From Strigops habroptila (Eukaryota > Chordata > Aves > Psittaciformes > Psittacidae): a stretch of DNA of 64,000 bases. The DNA lies in NCBI RefSeq assembly GCF_004027225.2, contig NC_044288.2, forward strand, positions 21,958,744 through 22,022,743, read 5' to 3'. Each line of letters starts with the position of its first letter. Position 1 is the stretch's first letter. Below the pieces are notes generated by a model. It had not been told where the DNA came from. It made no database searches and saw only the letters and a list, made by a program, of their open reading frames with translations. The position numbers were made by a program, and so were the translations under genes. Positions 44,161-55,800 of this stretch are shown one piece after another.

Positions 44161-46524
44161 TGGCTGGGCCCCAGGGGAGAAATCCAACTCTTTCCTCATC
44201 CTTGCTGCTGCTCTCTGCTTGGCTTGGAAAGGAATTGAAATGGCTGCTTTCTCCAGAGTAACCAAATACCTTCGTCTGGAGGAAGCATCTAGAGGTCAGG
44301 ATGGGCTGACCAGGAGCAAGGACGAGTAACAGTAAAACATAAGGGCAAACTGGGAGGCTGTTGGAGCAGCACGAGGTGCCTGCACATACACCATGGCCCA
44401 GGGTTGGTTTAGTTTTGGCTCTTTTATGCCGCCTGCTTCTTCCTGCTGGAAGAACTGCCTTGTGCCAGGGGAGGGTGGGAGGTTAGCACAGAATGTCCAC
44501 TGCCTTTTGACATGTTCGGTACTGACATACCAGTGAGTGCTCTCACTGTGTCTTTAGTCCAGTCCAGCATCACAAGGCTGAGCAAGATCTGACTGAACAT
44601 GTATTTTTACTTCTACAGATTCAGCTTCAGCGGGTTCATGGCTGCACAGGTGGGAGCTCCAATGCAAGTGCCATGGCATAAATGTGCATCAGCCCAGCAA
44701 ATGCCACACCAGCCCAGAGGATGCTGCTGTGAGGTGCAGGAGTTGTGAACCCACCCCTGCTCATGGATTTGGTCTGCAACAATGGAGCAGGACTCCCACA
44801 CAGACCACTGAGGGAATGAACAGTTGTTGGAGGAGCTTTCCTGTATGTCCCTATCCTGCCACCCAGCAGAGCTTCCCCCCGCTCCTAGAGATCTACTGTC
44901 AGTCTGTGAGCAAGGCAAAAACCACATCAGGCTTGCTTCCATCACCTGCACCTGTCCCCTCACCTGCAGCTCCTGGTTTGCAGGACACAACCCAGAGAGC
45001 TTGCTCGCTTTGACTTCCCAGTCTTCTTGCTGCTGGCAGGGAGCTCAGGACCCGCTGCACATAGCGGTGCCCTGCTCCTTTCCAGCAGGCTTGATGGCTG
45101 TGTCCACAAGCCAAACCTTGTGCTAGAAATAGGGTCAGCTAAGGCACTGGATATAGGCCCTCTGACCTTTCCCATGGCTCTGCTGATCCTGAAATATAGC
45201 TGTCCCCACCCAGCTGGGAAAGCAGGCTCATGCAGAAGGGCAATTTTATGCATTTAAAGCACCGTCTTCTATTCCTGCACTATAATCCTGTGTGCAATAT
45301 TAATTATCCAGCTAGCACTGTTGCCATGACACTTCTTAAAGCCATCAAAGCCAACATAAGCATGTTAGACTTCCACCCCACCCTTCCTATTTGATCCTGG
45401 ACTCCAGACAACGTCTCAGTGCCAAGCGCTCGTGGCAGAGGAGGAACAGGCACCGTCTCAAGGGTTACCTAGTCCTCTGCACAGCACAAGAAAAGTCCAG
45501 ATTTGGACTTTTGGAAGTTGTGTCTAATTCTGAAGCTGCATTCCAAGAACTGACTGACTCCAAACATGCCCATTTTTAGGTCACATTGCAAAATTACTTT
45601 TTTCCTTATCACAACATTATCCTATCTTTAGAAGCTAAAAGGGATGATTAGAGTTATAAGGAGAAAGTAAAATAGAAGTGAAGGGGGTGGGGTGCATAAA
45701 CAGATCCAGAGCCCTGAAAAAGACACAAATATGAGATCAAAAGAGGATAAGCCAAATTCTGAATAACCTGATGTATTCAGCATTTACATCCCTCTGACAC
45801 TTAAGAACCCCTACAGGCAGCAACAGAACAGATCTGGGTCCTTCCCCCTCCCACCCAGAGCACAGCCTATATACTGAAAGCAGCTCTCTTATACCTCCAA
45901 AAGCTGGGAGGAGGTCAATCGTATTTAACCTGGCATGAGGACAAGTGTAAGAGAAACGCTTCCTGGTTAAGGGTTTGTGCTAGGGAATGATTTTTGCCTC
46001 TGTGTGAAAGCACTGGTGTGTGGACCTCTCCTTTGCAGGGTCTGTGATGAGCACAGGCAGGGTCCCCACAAGCTTGGCCAAAGGCACAGCAGGTAACCAC
46101 AGGACTGGTTTTGGCCACAACATGCTTCCAGGCTTCAGTCCCCCATATATATGCAGCTTGAGGTTACATCCTTTGTCTGAGGGACAGGGCAAGCTTATCT
46201 TGCAGGATTTAAGCTCTCCTCTACAGGCTGTTTTTATACAGCAAGGTGGGCTTTCCTACCTTATGTTGAATTCCCATTGCCAGCTACAGCAGTGACTGCA
46301 GGTATCGTCAGAAAGCTGCAGAGAACCCTGAAACTGGGTGGTAAAGCAAGCCCAGAAGTTTCCCTCACCCATCATGGTCACTTAGTGCCGTATTCCCAGC
46401 AATCATGCTGCAGAGTTACATTGAAAGCAAGAAAAAACAAGCAAGAAAAGGCAAATGGAGATCACAGGCATGGGCAGGAAAGACAGACTGCTTCCCTTGG
46501 GAAGTCACTTCTGTTTATGTTAGC
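44161..46524. other. gene-free stretch
   Basis: No gene recognised. Around 45290-45345 an AT-rich stretch with ATATTAATTATCC and GTTGCCATGAC (half X-box) is mildly regulatory-looking. Confidence 0.4.
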
Positions 46525-46944
46525 TGGTGAAGGGCCTGGAGCACAAGTGTGATGAGGAACGGCTGAGGGACCTGGGAGGTTTAGTCTGGAGAAGAGAAGG
46601 CTCAAGGTGGGGATCTTATCGCTGTCTGCAACTACCTGAAAGGAGGATGGAGCTGGTCTCTGGTCCCAAGGAACAAGTGACAGAACGAGAGGAAATGGCC
46701 TCATCTGCCCCAGGGCAGGTTTAGATGGAGATGAGGAACAATTCTTTCCCCAAAGGGTGCTCAGGCATTGGAGCAGGCTGCCCAGAGCAGTGCTGGAATC
46801 ACCATCCCTGGAAGCGTTGACACACCATGCAGATGAGGCCCTCAGTGGCATGGGTTAGTGGTGGCCTTGGCAGTACTGGGGGACGGTTGCACTGGATGAT
46901 TGTAAGAGTCCTGTCCAGCCCAGTTGATTCTATAATTCTCTGTG
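46525..46944 (+). mobile_element. CR1 LINE fragment of a different, older subfamily, about 420 bp
   Basis: The sense strand reads through the CR1 ORF2 C terminus in broken frames. Recognisable pieces are DRTRGNGL-like (GACAGAACGAGAGGAAATGG), a counterpart of RHWSRLPRAVLESPSLEA, and the 3' untranslated GGTTAGTGGTGGCCTTGGCA. It ends in the diverged tail TTGATTCTATAATTCTCTG. The ATGGTTTAGTGGTGGACTTGGCAG-type 3' end marks a CR1 subfamily distinct from the GGTGTCCCTGCCCATGG group elsewhere in the window. Frameshifts and stops make it non-functional. Confidence 0.88.
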
Positions 46945-47340
46945 TGGGCAGTGCTGTCCCTGAGGGCTCAGCAGTCAGAAAATCCAGTGCCCCCATAGAC
47001 AACCCTGTGGTGATGATTATAATGTTTGCTTTTGGCAGATGACCAGGTAAAACAACATGATCTCTTACAACAGGGTTGTTGCTGTTGTAAGGCAAGAGCC
47101 AGTAGGAGCCATTAGGTCTGCTGCATTCTTAACCCTCCCGGCAGCTCTGTTATCAGCTTCCAGGGTAAGAGTAAATGTAAGAGAAAACTGTTGATTAATC
47201 CAGAATGTAGAGCTCCCCTCCCGTGACTCTTCATTATTTCACATCTTCAACAGTTGTTTAAGTGTTTTAATAATTAGTGAAGGCTTTAAATGCACCTGTA
47301 AGCCTGAGCGCTCAAGGTACTTGAACGAATCCTGAGATAC
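46945..47340. other. spacer between CR1 fragments
   Basis: No gene. Bases 47190-47310 are AT-rich with TTTTAATAATTAGTG and may be regulatory. Confidence 0.4.
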
Positions 47341-47400
47341 ACAGTTGGACTAGATGGCCTTTGAAGGTCCCTTCCAACCCAACTGTTCTATGATTCATGG
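47341..47400 (+). mobile_element. CR1 LINE 3'-tail fragment
   Basis: ACAGTTGGACTAGATGGCC, then GGTCCCTTCCAACCC and TTCTATGATTCATGG. Only about 55-60 bp of the 3' end, plus orientation. Confidence 0.88.
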
Positions 47401-47478
47401 TTTAAGACATGCACTGAAGGCATAGTTGTGCTTGCTTCCTATGCCTCACTGCCCCTTCAGGATATACCCTGCCTTCTT

Positions 47479-47587
47479 GGATGGGGCTTGGAGCAACCTG
47501 GTCTAGTGGAAGGTGTCCCTGCCCATGGCAGGGGATTGAAACTAGATGAGCTTTAACATCCCTTCCAATAAACTACTCTATGATTCT
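47479..47587 (+). mobile_element. CR1 LINE 3'-end fragment
   Basis: GGATGGGGCTTGGAGCAACC, then GTGTCCCTGCCCATGGCAGG and the tail CTCTATGATTCTT. Plus orientation. It lies only 80 bp after the previous CR1 tail; the two have separate octamer ends, so they are separate insertions. Confidence 0.93.
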
Positions 47588-50027
47588 TCCTGAAGGAGCT
47601 GAAAGACACTCACCAGTGCTCTGCTCAAGCTCTCCATGTGTTGCAGGAGCTTCCTTGGTGGCCTTAGAGGTGATCCTCAGAGTGAAAAGCAGCAAGAATA
47701 GAGCTACTCCTGAGCAAGGGGGAAGCCAGCAGCAGAGTAGAATTCAGGGACTGGCACATTCCAAGGTGATGGAATGGGACTAGGCTGGTGACAAAGGCAG
47801 GTCCATCAGCAGTCCTAGAGAGAATAAGGTGACAAGTAAGGTCCAGGGTTCAGCCAGGAAGACTAACCAGAGCTGGAGACAAAAGCATCCACAACACAGC
47901 TGAAATCAGGGCTAGATGCTCAGGCCAGAATTTAAACTGAGCTGCTGGGTGGGTGGGGGAGACCAGGTTGGGCTGGTGGGGCAATTAAGGCCTATTAGTG
48001 CCCCCAGGGCCATGGCACTCAGGCTGTGGAAGCTGCCTTTTCCCTGCAGTTTTGGGACAGCAGCAGCATTCCTGGGTCTGAGAGAAAAGCACTGCCTGTA
48101 CATGGGTGGCAGGGCATTGCCTTGTGCAGATTCCTTCCAGCCGTCCCAGGCAGGGAGGGTAACATGGCTGAGAGAGCAGTAGTACCATACTTTGCCCTAG
48201 TGCTTTGTTTTAAGGCTCTTTTTAGGTTCTTTCCTTGACTTAGTCCCCAGTGCTTTATATTCTTTATTGTGCCAAGATTAGATATGCATTGTCCTACTGC
48301 AGAAGTATAGCAGGTCAATACAAAAGCAAAATGCTTATTCTCTGAGAACTCATAGGAGAGGTTGTCGCCAAGGGGTAAGCCTTTCCTTTATTGCCCTGAA
48401 GGTTTGCTTACCTCCTCTGTCTGCATCCGGGTACCTACTTCCAGGTAGGGAAGGTGAGCCAGGAGCTATAAAAGCAAGGAGATACAAAGCAAGGAGCTGC
48501 TTCATTTACTGTAGAAGGAGATATGAGTGGATCTTTTACTTCTGCCTATGAAATCCCATTTATGACAATATTCACACCTACAAGCAGCTGGCACCCCTCT
48601 TCATATGCCAGAGGCTCTACTGGTGATGAGTTTCTGGCTAGGAACATTACCACTCACAACTGATATGTTAATGCAATTAGAGACAGTGCCAAGTGCAAAG
48701 CAGTATTTGTCCTGATATTATTGGTGATAAAGGAGCCTCCTGTGTGAGAAGCAAGTCCATTTCCAATCCATCTGTATCTATATCTAAAAAAGCTTTCATT
48801 TTCCTGAGCGCTGCAGCAGATTCTCATGATAAATTGCTGCCATAGCTTAGCTCCCAACTACATTACATCCTATTCAAATCCCCTTCATTATAACAAGAAG
48901 CAATATGACACCAAAAGCTTGTCTCAGGAATTTATGGCACAGTGGAGACTCTTAGATCCACTAAACCCCATTAAAACCAACTCCCTTATAAAACATACAC
49001 CTTATTATGCACTTCAGTAGCGGGCAGCAGGTTGCCTTCTGCCAGGGCTCTTATTACCTGTGCAAGGAGGAGCATGTGAAAGCAGTCAAGTCCCTGCTGA
49101 AAGCATGGGGCTGGCGCAGCATCCATGCCTCCTGCATAGCACATATCAGGAATGTTGGTGCTGCAGAGGGCTTTGTACAGTCATCTTGTACTATAAGTTG
49201 TCTCACTAAGCCAAGACAAAAGAAAATACACCCTGTCGGCTAAAGCCAGTCTTTAGGTCTCTTTCTGACACAAAGCTTTGAAAATTTCATTTGGGGTGGA
49301 ATGAAATATTATATTAAATCCAAAGTGAAATGTGGTTTGTTTTCTTTAAAGCCATTTAATTAAAAAAAACACCACAAAACTCTCAAAATCTCTTAAAATC
49401 CTGTAACCTGGAACTTCAGGAGTGGAGCAGCAACGCGTGCTGATTTCCTGAGCTCTCCCTTCAAACACGCTCTCTGCTTGCAAACGTGTCAGTCTTCAGA
49501 GAGTCATTTCTGTTCCCAGCACTGTTGCCTGGACCTGCCTGTAGCACCTTCTCAAGCCAGGGAAGCAGGAAAAGAGATGAAGTACCCCGCCAGGCTGCTT
49601 TGCAGTTTCAGGCCTCTCTGACCACCTCCATCGCCATCCCCACGCTCTCTCTTCTGCTCCCACCATCGGGGCTCAGCTTCTGCAGGAGAAGTGAATGCCA
49701 CCAGGCAGTAGCCAGGAGCAGTGGAGTAGCAGTCAGGTATTCCTCATTCCACAGTGATCAGGCACGGGAGTAGCCCAGGAGACATTACAAGGATGGATGA
49801 CCCTTTCGAGCTGGGAAGACACAGCATGCCTCACCCCTGAGAAAGGCATTCTGCTTTTCTCCCACACCATGTTGATTCTCTTCCCCCACTCTTCACCTGC
49901 CAGTGTTCATACCAAGCGCCAGGCTGTGCCCTTCAGGAGTCCAGGTGGCAGCTCATGTCTGATTAGTGTGCTGCTCATTAGACTAGGTAAATATGTTTGT
50001 GTTTTCCTCTTTTTCCCCCTCGTTTAG
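47588..50027. other. gene-free stretch
   Basis: No gene recognised. GAGCTATAAAAGCAAGG near 48460-48480 looks like a TATA box, and the direct repeat AAAGCAAGGAG occurs just downstream. No transcript evidence is visible. A-rich bases lie at 49355-49380. Confidence 0.4.
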
Positions 50028-50099
50028 TCTCATCTGACTGTATTGTTTATTGTACTGGATTATGTAAAGCAAAGTATAAGCAATATTGGAAACAGGGAG
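50028..50099 (+). other. possible 72-nt internal exon (unconfirmed)
   Basis: The upstream pyrimidine tract (TTTTCCTCTTTTTCCCCCTC, then GTTTAG) ends at 50027. The segment ends at GGGAG|GTAAGC (50099/50100), a near-consensus donor. The length is a multiple of three. Two of three frames are open; in the first it reads SHLTVLFIVLDYVKQSISNI and onward. Neither frame resembles a protein I know, so a non-coding RNA exon is at least as likely. It is one of only two well-matched acceptor/donor pairs noticed at exon-like spacing. Confidence 0.22.
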
Positions 50100-50206
50100 G
50101 TAAGCAAAGCTTGCACCCACTCTTCTGGACCATCCCAAGGACAAAGGTGCAGGCTCCCACCGTGTCAGCACTGAGTCACCTCTGTGCAGCCACCGAGCCT
50201 GCAGCA

Positions 50207-50250
50207 GGGGTGAGTTTGTCCCATTCTAGGGGTGGGTTTGTCCCGCTCCT
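50207..50250 (+). repeat. 22-bp tandem duplication
   Basis: GGGGTGAGTTTGTCCCATTCTA is immediately followed by GGGGTGGGTTTGTCCCGCTCCT, with 17 of 22 positions the same. Confidence 0.75.
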
Positions 50251-50381
50251 GTCCTGGGAGCGATCCAGCCTCCCACCATCACTGACTGCCCCCTAAATCA
50301 GCCAAAGTGGGATGCATAGTCCCCATCACAAGCATCCTGTGGCAGTGCTGGCATGTTCACCTCTGTCCTGCTCCTGCTTCC

Positions 50382-50406
50382 CAAAGATTCAACAACAAAG
50401 ATTCAA
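50382..50406 (+). repeat. 14-bp period tandem duplication
   Basis: CAAAGATTCAA at 50382-50392 and again at 50396-50406, followed by a second CAACAAC. Confidence 0.75.
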
Positions 50407-50767
50407 TCAACAACCCTTGGGGGAGTGTGCAATGAGTTGCTGCTGTGCTCAGCACAGGGATGACTTAGGATGGCTGCCTCTCACTGTCCTGAGTCTCCTT
50501 GAAGGGGAGTCTGGGTTAACTCTGCTGAGGTGGGTGGTTTTCTGCCAAAGAGGCAAGTAAGAAGTTGAAATCCTGCAGGAGAGATGAATAATAAGAAGCA
50601 GGAGATGTGTCCGGATCAAACAGGCCTGCATGGAATTGAAAGAGAACTTGACGCATACAGTGGACTAATCTGTAAATACCTCAAGGTAACTCAAGCACAG
50701 CTACACATGTTCATGTGGCTTTTAAAGTCATGTAGATCCAGATGAGCAAATGTCTTCGTGACAGGAT

Positions 50768-51700
50768 GTCATGGATTATTGATGCTGAGGCCAGAAAGGC
50801 TACTCTGTCCTTCTTCATCACCAAGGCCAGATAGTTTTACGAAGTGATTCCTGTTTCAAACCTATAATTTCTGGCTGAGTTAGGGCAGCTCTTTTAGAAA
50901 GATGTCCAATTTCAAGTTAAAAACCTCCAAGTGAGGAAGAATCAACCATCTCGTCTGTATGTTGTTTAATGGCTAATTCACTTCACTGTTGAAATGTGTC
51001 TTCTTTTCAGGTTGAATTTGTCTAATTTCAGCTTCCAGCCACCAGATCTTGTTACACCTTTGATCGCCAGATTAAAGAGCTCTCTAGTCTCAAATATATT
51101 CTCTTCTGCTGGGTACTTCCAGACTTGTGTCAAATAACTATTCAAAGTGCTTTTCATTAAACCTTTCATTAGAAAACAAGGTGCGGGTCTTTTTGTTGGT
51201 TTTTTTTCAGAGTTTCACTAACTTTTATACCTCTTTCTTGGATTCTTTCCATGTTTTCATTATGTGTGACCCTGGAAGTGGACACTGAGCACACTGATAA
51301 TTTTATTAAAGCAATGCACAGTCCCACATGAACGTGAAGCCAGTGTGTGTTGCTTTTTGTCATTCTCATCTTTAGCAACTCCAAGTTCAGAAGGCTTCCA
51401 CCTGATCCCACTATGCTTTTCTAATCCATGCTCTGAACAGCAATCTCAACTTGTGTACATGTCTTTGTTCCTGGATACATGGATCTTCATTTCATTGAAC
51501 CAAAATTCAGACTTCTGGAACAAATTCAGCCTACTAAGTGATTCATGCTGCCTTGGTGACATTTGTCTTCCTGCTGCATTTTATACCCTCTTTAATTCTT
51601 ATCTCTAAAGACTCTCTCTTCCAGGTCATCGATAAATACTGAGCTGTTTGGTCTCTTCAGGAAGGCCTAGTACTGATGATTTGACCTAGAAACCCCTGAG
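50768..51700 (-). mobile_element. ancient CR1/L3-type LINE, about 0.9 kb
   Basis: The plus strand is the reverse complement of an old CR1 lineage also common in turtles and crocodilians. It shows GAGGCCAGAAAGGCTACTC, then GTGATTCCTG...CTTTTAGAAAGATGTCCA, AGGTTGAATTTGTCTAATTTCAG and CTTCCAGGTCATCGATAAATA. On the minus strand the ORF2 C terminus is legible as ETRELFNLAIKGVTRSGGWK, then LKLDKFNLKRR, close to the family's TRELFNLADKGGTRSNGWKLKLDKF. Many substitutions and indels show great age. No octamer tail is preserved. The right boundary near 51700 is uncertain. Confidence 0.85.
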
Positions 51701-52630
51701 GGTGGTCTCCAAAGTCCCCAAGGGAGTACATAGTGCAGATATTCCCTGTATCTAGACAGTACCTTTGGACTTCAGGTTCACCCATCATCAATATTTTCAC
51801 CTGCCAGAACATTCCACTGCTTCTGCATGGGCAAAGATCTGAGCTGGTTGATTGGATGGAAACCAGAATTTGGACAGATAGGGGTGGATGCGTGTGTACA
51901 AGACCTGCACTAGCAGAAATCTGAAATGTGGCTGTGCTTTGCCTTGGACCTGGAAAATGCTCCCAGGGTCTGTAGGACACATGTAGGTTTTTAATTACAA
52001 ATCAGGAACGCAAAAGGTAGAGGCTCTAAAGAAGGACAAGAGAGGCATACAAATAAGGTCTGACAAGTTTGTCTGGAAAAGAAACAGCTCAATCTGAGTT
52101 AGCTGTTCCTAAGTTAAATATAAATGCAAATCTGGGGAGGTGAGTGCGCAGTGAGTGCACGTGTTGTGCCGGCACTTGGAAGATGACTGTAAGAAGTGCC
52201 AGCTCCGTGCAGATTTAGGCATCCGAAGGCTCTGTCTGCAGCCAGCAGCAAGGCAGGTTCCTCCCAGGGCAGGTCCAGAGGTGGGGGTGCAGTGGGAAAC
52301 CCCAACAGTGGAGAATTGAACCTGCAGAGATAATCTCTCTCCATTAAGGCAACCAGGAAACCTGTGTGGTTTCTGGAGGGGCCAGTCGTCCTGTCTCTGT
52401 GGTGTTATATTTTGGGATTCCTCCAGCAACATACAGGAGGATGGAAGATGATTTGTTTGGAAAGTTCTTTAACTACTTCTGCTATTCCACAGCTAAAGCA
52501 GCAACTAAAACAGAACTTGTTGCAGCTTAGGAAGCAGCAGCAGAAACATGATGCAGTCCTATAGCATCACTGAAACATCAAGGGATTATGGAAAAGGAAG
52601 ACTCTTTTGGAGGTTACACCACAGTTCAAG
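51701..52630. other. gene-free stretch
   Basis: No gene recognised between the two old CR1 copies. Short open frames are without homologues. It may include further decayed CR1 sequence that I could not align by eye. Confidence 0.4.
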
Positions 52631-52884
52631 AGGCAACAGGCACAAGTTACAAGGGAAGTCCCAGATGAACATGAGGAAAAGGTTCTTCCCTATGAGGCAG
52701 ATCAACCACTAGGCCAACAGCTGAAAGAAGTGGAGGGATCTTCATCCTTGCAGACCTTCAGGATTCAACAGGGCAATGCCCTGAGTAACTTGACTTTGTT
52801 TGGAAGCCAGCCCTGCTTTTAGCAGAACATTGGACTGGAGACTTCCTGAGGACTCTTTTAAACTAAGTAACTTTGTGATTCTAC
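52631..52884 (+). mobile_element. old, decayed CR1 LINE 3' fragment
   Basis: The sense strand keeps the order of CR1 landmarks. AGGCAACAGGCACAAGTTAC leads to CCAGATGAACATGAGGAAAA, the counterpart of the RF-(L)NIRK block of ORF2. Then come GATCTTCATCCTTGCAGACC (SPSLE-T) and ACTGGAGACTTCCTGAGG (TTGGACCAGATGACCTCCAGAGG-type), ending near TTTGTGATTCTAC. About 250 bp with many changes. It is older than the octamer-bearing copies elsewhere in the window. Confidence 0.72.
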
Positions 52885-55800
52885 AGCAGTTTCAGAGGCA
52901 GCTTTTTCAGCAGCCTTTATAGTAGTGGCACTAAGCAGGCCAACAGTGTATTGAAGTGCAAACTGGATTACTCATGCATTACTCCAGATATTCATTACAT
53001 ATTCAGTTAGGCACATTAACATCCTGTGCTGTCATAGAAAAGAGACTAAACAATGAACTCCAAAGCATCCCAACACCACTTGGTTCTCCAGCTCTGTGGC
53101 TGTTACTCCAAACTGGGCACTCTGCAGTGCCCAGCTTGAATAATGAAGCAAAATGCAAACACCCGCTGAATTGGAGGCAGAAATTTTCTATTTCCAGATG
53201 CAAAATTCTAATCATCTACATTTTTGGGTATTCTATTAGATTGATCTTGCTGCCACTCCAAAACTCCCCTCTGGAGGTTGCTGGATCACTTCGGCATTGC
53301 CCAAAATGGCTGGAGCAGCTCAGCTCCCATAAGGAAGGTGAACAAGGAGCAGTTTGCAACAAGAAAAGACAAAAGAACAAGCCAGAAGCAGATGATTTCC
53401 CTGAAATGGCTGCTAGCGGTGAAAGTTAATTTGTCATTGTTATACTTCAGAGTCTACATCCCTTTAGGTGAATGTGAGCATTTTAAAGCAACCCCCCAGA
53501 CAAACCTAGCTCCCAATTCTAAAACGATTCTTGCTATGTAAAGATTAAAACAATAACATTTTAAGCCTGCAAGCTTCAAATAGGAAGCAGTGGTGGGGGA
53601 AGACTCTGCAGCAGTGCCGGAAGCCTTGCTAATGATGTCAGTAAATTGTATCAGAAGGATTCTCTCATTTTGGGAAGAGAGATGTAATAGAGCGGGCTAT
53701 TCTCACTGGCACTAAACTCATTAGTTTGTTTACAGTTGTCTTCCTCCACCGCTTGCTGGTACACTGAAAATCTGATTTTGCCTTTGATATGTCGAGTCAG
53801 AAAGAGAAGGGAGAAGTCAAAGAGCCCCGGCAATGTTTGATCCCTTCCATGGTTTGGTTTGCATTTACAAGGTGCTCATTAAGGCTTCACTTCTGGTCAA
53901 GGCAGCGCTGGGGAAACTCCTTGTTTCAGAGAAGGATGTGGGTGATGGCTAATGCTGAGTGACAGAGTGCTGGGGGCAATGCTGGAGGGCCTGGTGACAA
54001 GTGATGATGGGCTAAGGAAGTGGGAGGGCATGGTCTGGCTGTGTGATAGTGGGAGGGAGATGCCAAGGGCTGGGTGAGAGCTACCTGCCTGCAGGAGGTG
54101 GTGGCTGGGTGACAGCTATGCAGGAGCCTGCCGGAGAGAGAACCCCTCTGAGGACACTTGATGGCTTCAGATAGCCTCAGATGAGAGGCACCAGGGCTGA
54201 TAGAGGTGGGATGAGGAGAGCTATGGCTCTGCAGGGACACTGTGCCAAGCTCTGGCTGGGCAGCAAGAGCGGGCTGTGCCACATCCCAGCCTGCTGCTTC
54301 CACAGCAGCTGTGACACCTCTGGGACAGGCAGGCTGCCTGCACATCAGCGCCCACCGCCTGCCACCAAGAAGCCTTATCTGCCTCCGTCAGCCTCCAGCT
54401 TGGTGCTCTCCCAGCACATCACTGCCTTCCCCATCCCTCATCCTGCTTTGAAGCAGGAGGTGGGAGCTGCCTGCCCATGCCAGTCACAACCGCAGCAGCA
54501 GACAGCAGCTCATCTCCAGCTGCAGGGGCAGCAGGACTCACTGTCCCAGGAGCTGGCTCTGTGACACAACATTTCTTCCTCCCTTTTATTCAAACCTGGA
54601 TGACTGGGCAGGAATTTGGTGCGTTTCCAGCACTTGGAAATAGTTTTTCTGGCCCCTGCAGATGCTCAAAACCAGTGGGAGCTCAGACCTGAGGACACTG
54701 CAGAGAATGAGCGTCACCCAACGGCAGTTGCCCGCCCTTGAAAGAGCTTTGGTTGGCCTGTGGCTCGTACAACTGCATGAAAGAAGCTCTGAGATGGACC
54801 CAGATGCAAGCCCTTCAAGTCCTTGCTCTGGGAAGCTGAGCCCATCTCACCAGGGGCAGGAGTGGAGCAAGCGGCATACGAAGAGCCTTTCTGTAACAGG
54901 TTGGGGATGCTAGTCTGCTACCAGGGAAGGCAAGGGTCCTTATTGGAGTCTACGGCACAAAGAGAAGACACTCGTACCTCTTCTTCCAGTAATAAAACAC
55001 TGCCTGTCAGAGTGGGGGCTCAGCTACAGCTATCTCAAGGGGGATGTGAGATCAAGCAACACTTCAGGAAGATGAATGGGATGTACTGAGTGAGCTGGAG
55101 AAGAGATGCTCTACCTCCATCCCACTGGCACCTCCTGCCCCTTGTGAAGCTCCTGTCGGACAACATGTGCCTGCTGCTGCTTCATGTGAGCCCCCCTCAA
55201 CGAATTTCATGTTTCCTTGGTCTAGGACCATGTTTCTCTTTGGCCTCCCTGACAAGCTTTCCTCAGAGTTGTGCCTGGGAGGGAAGACTTGCTCCCAGCC
55301 TCCGCCATGGTTAAATGTGGCCATATAACAAAATCAGCTTGCGAGGTTACTTACTCATCTCATTATACAAGCATAAACCCTAGGCAGACAAATATAAAGC
55401 AAAATAAGTTTTATGCCTTATGGAGAAAGCTTATTGCATCTCCTAAATCGGAATAAAGTATCTACAGGTGAAATACGTCACTACTATTACAACAGTGCTC
55501 ACGGTGCTATGGGAAGGGCTCCTGCTGTAATGGTACCAGTAGGGTCTAGGACCAGCCAGCCCAGGGCTGGCATCAGAAGAGCCAGAGGCTGCAGCCCTGT
55601 GCCAGGGAGGCAGGGGCAGTGTGACCTGCAGTGGGATGTGGTCATGGCACATGGATTATATATGCTTCCGTTGCCTCAGTTTCCCAGCAGCTGGCTTTGA
55701 ATGACAGCGCTTGCTCCCGTGCCAGCAGTTAATGAGATCATGTTTGTGCATGGCTTTGAACACAAATGTCTCTGCAACATGTAAGTGCTAAGTACTATTA

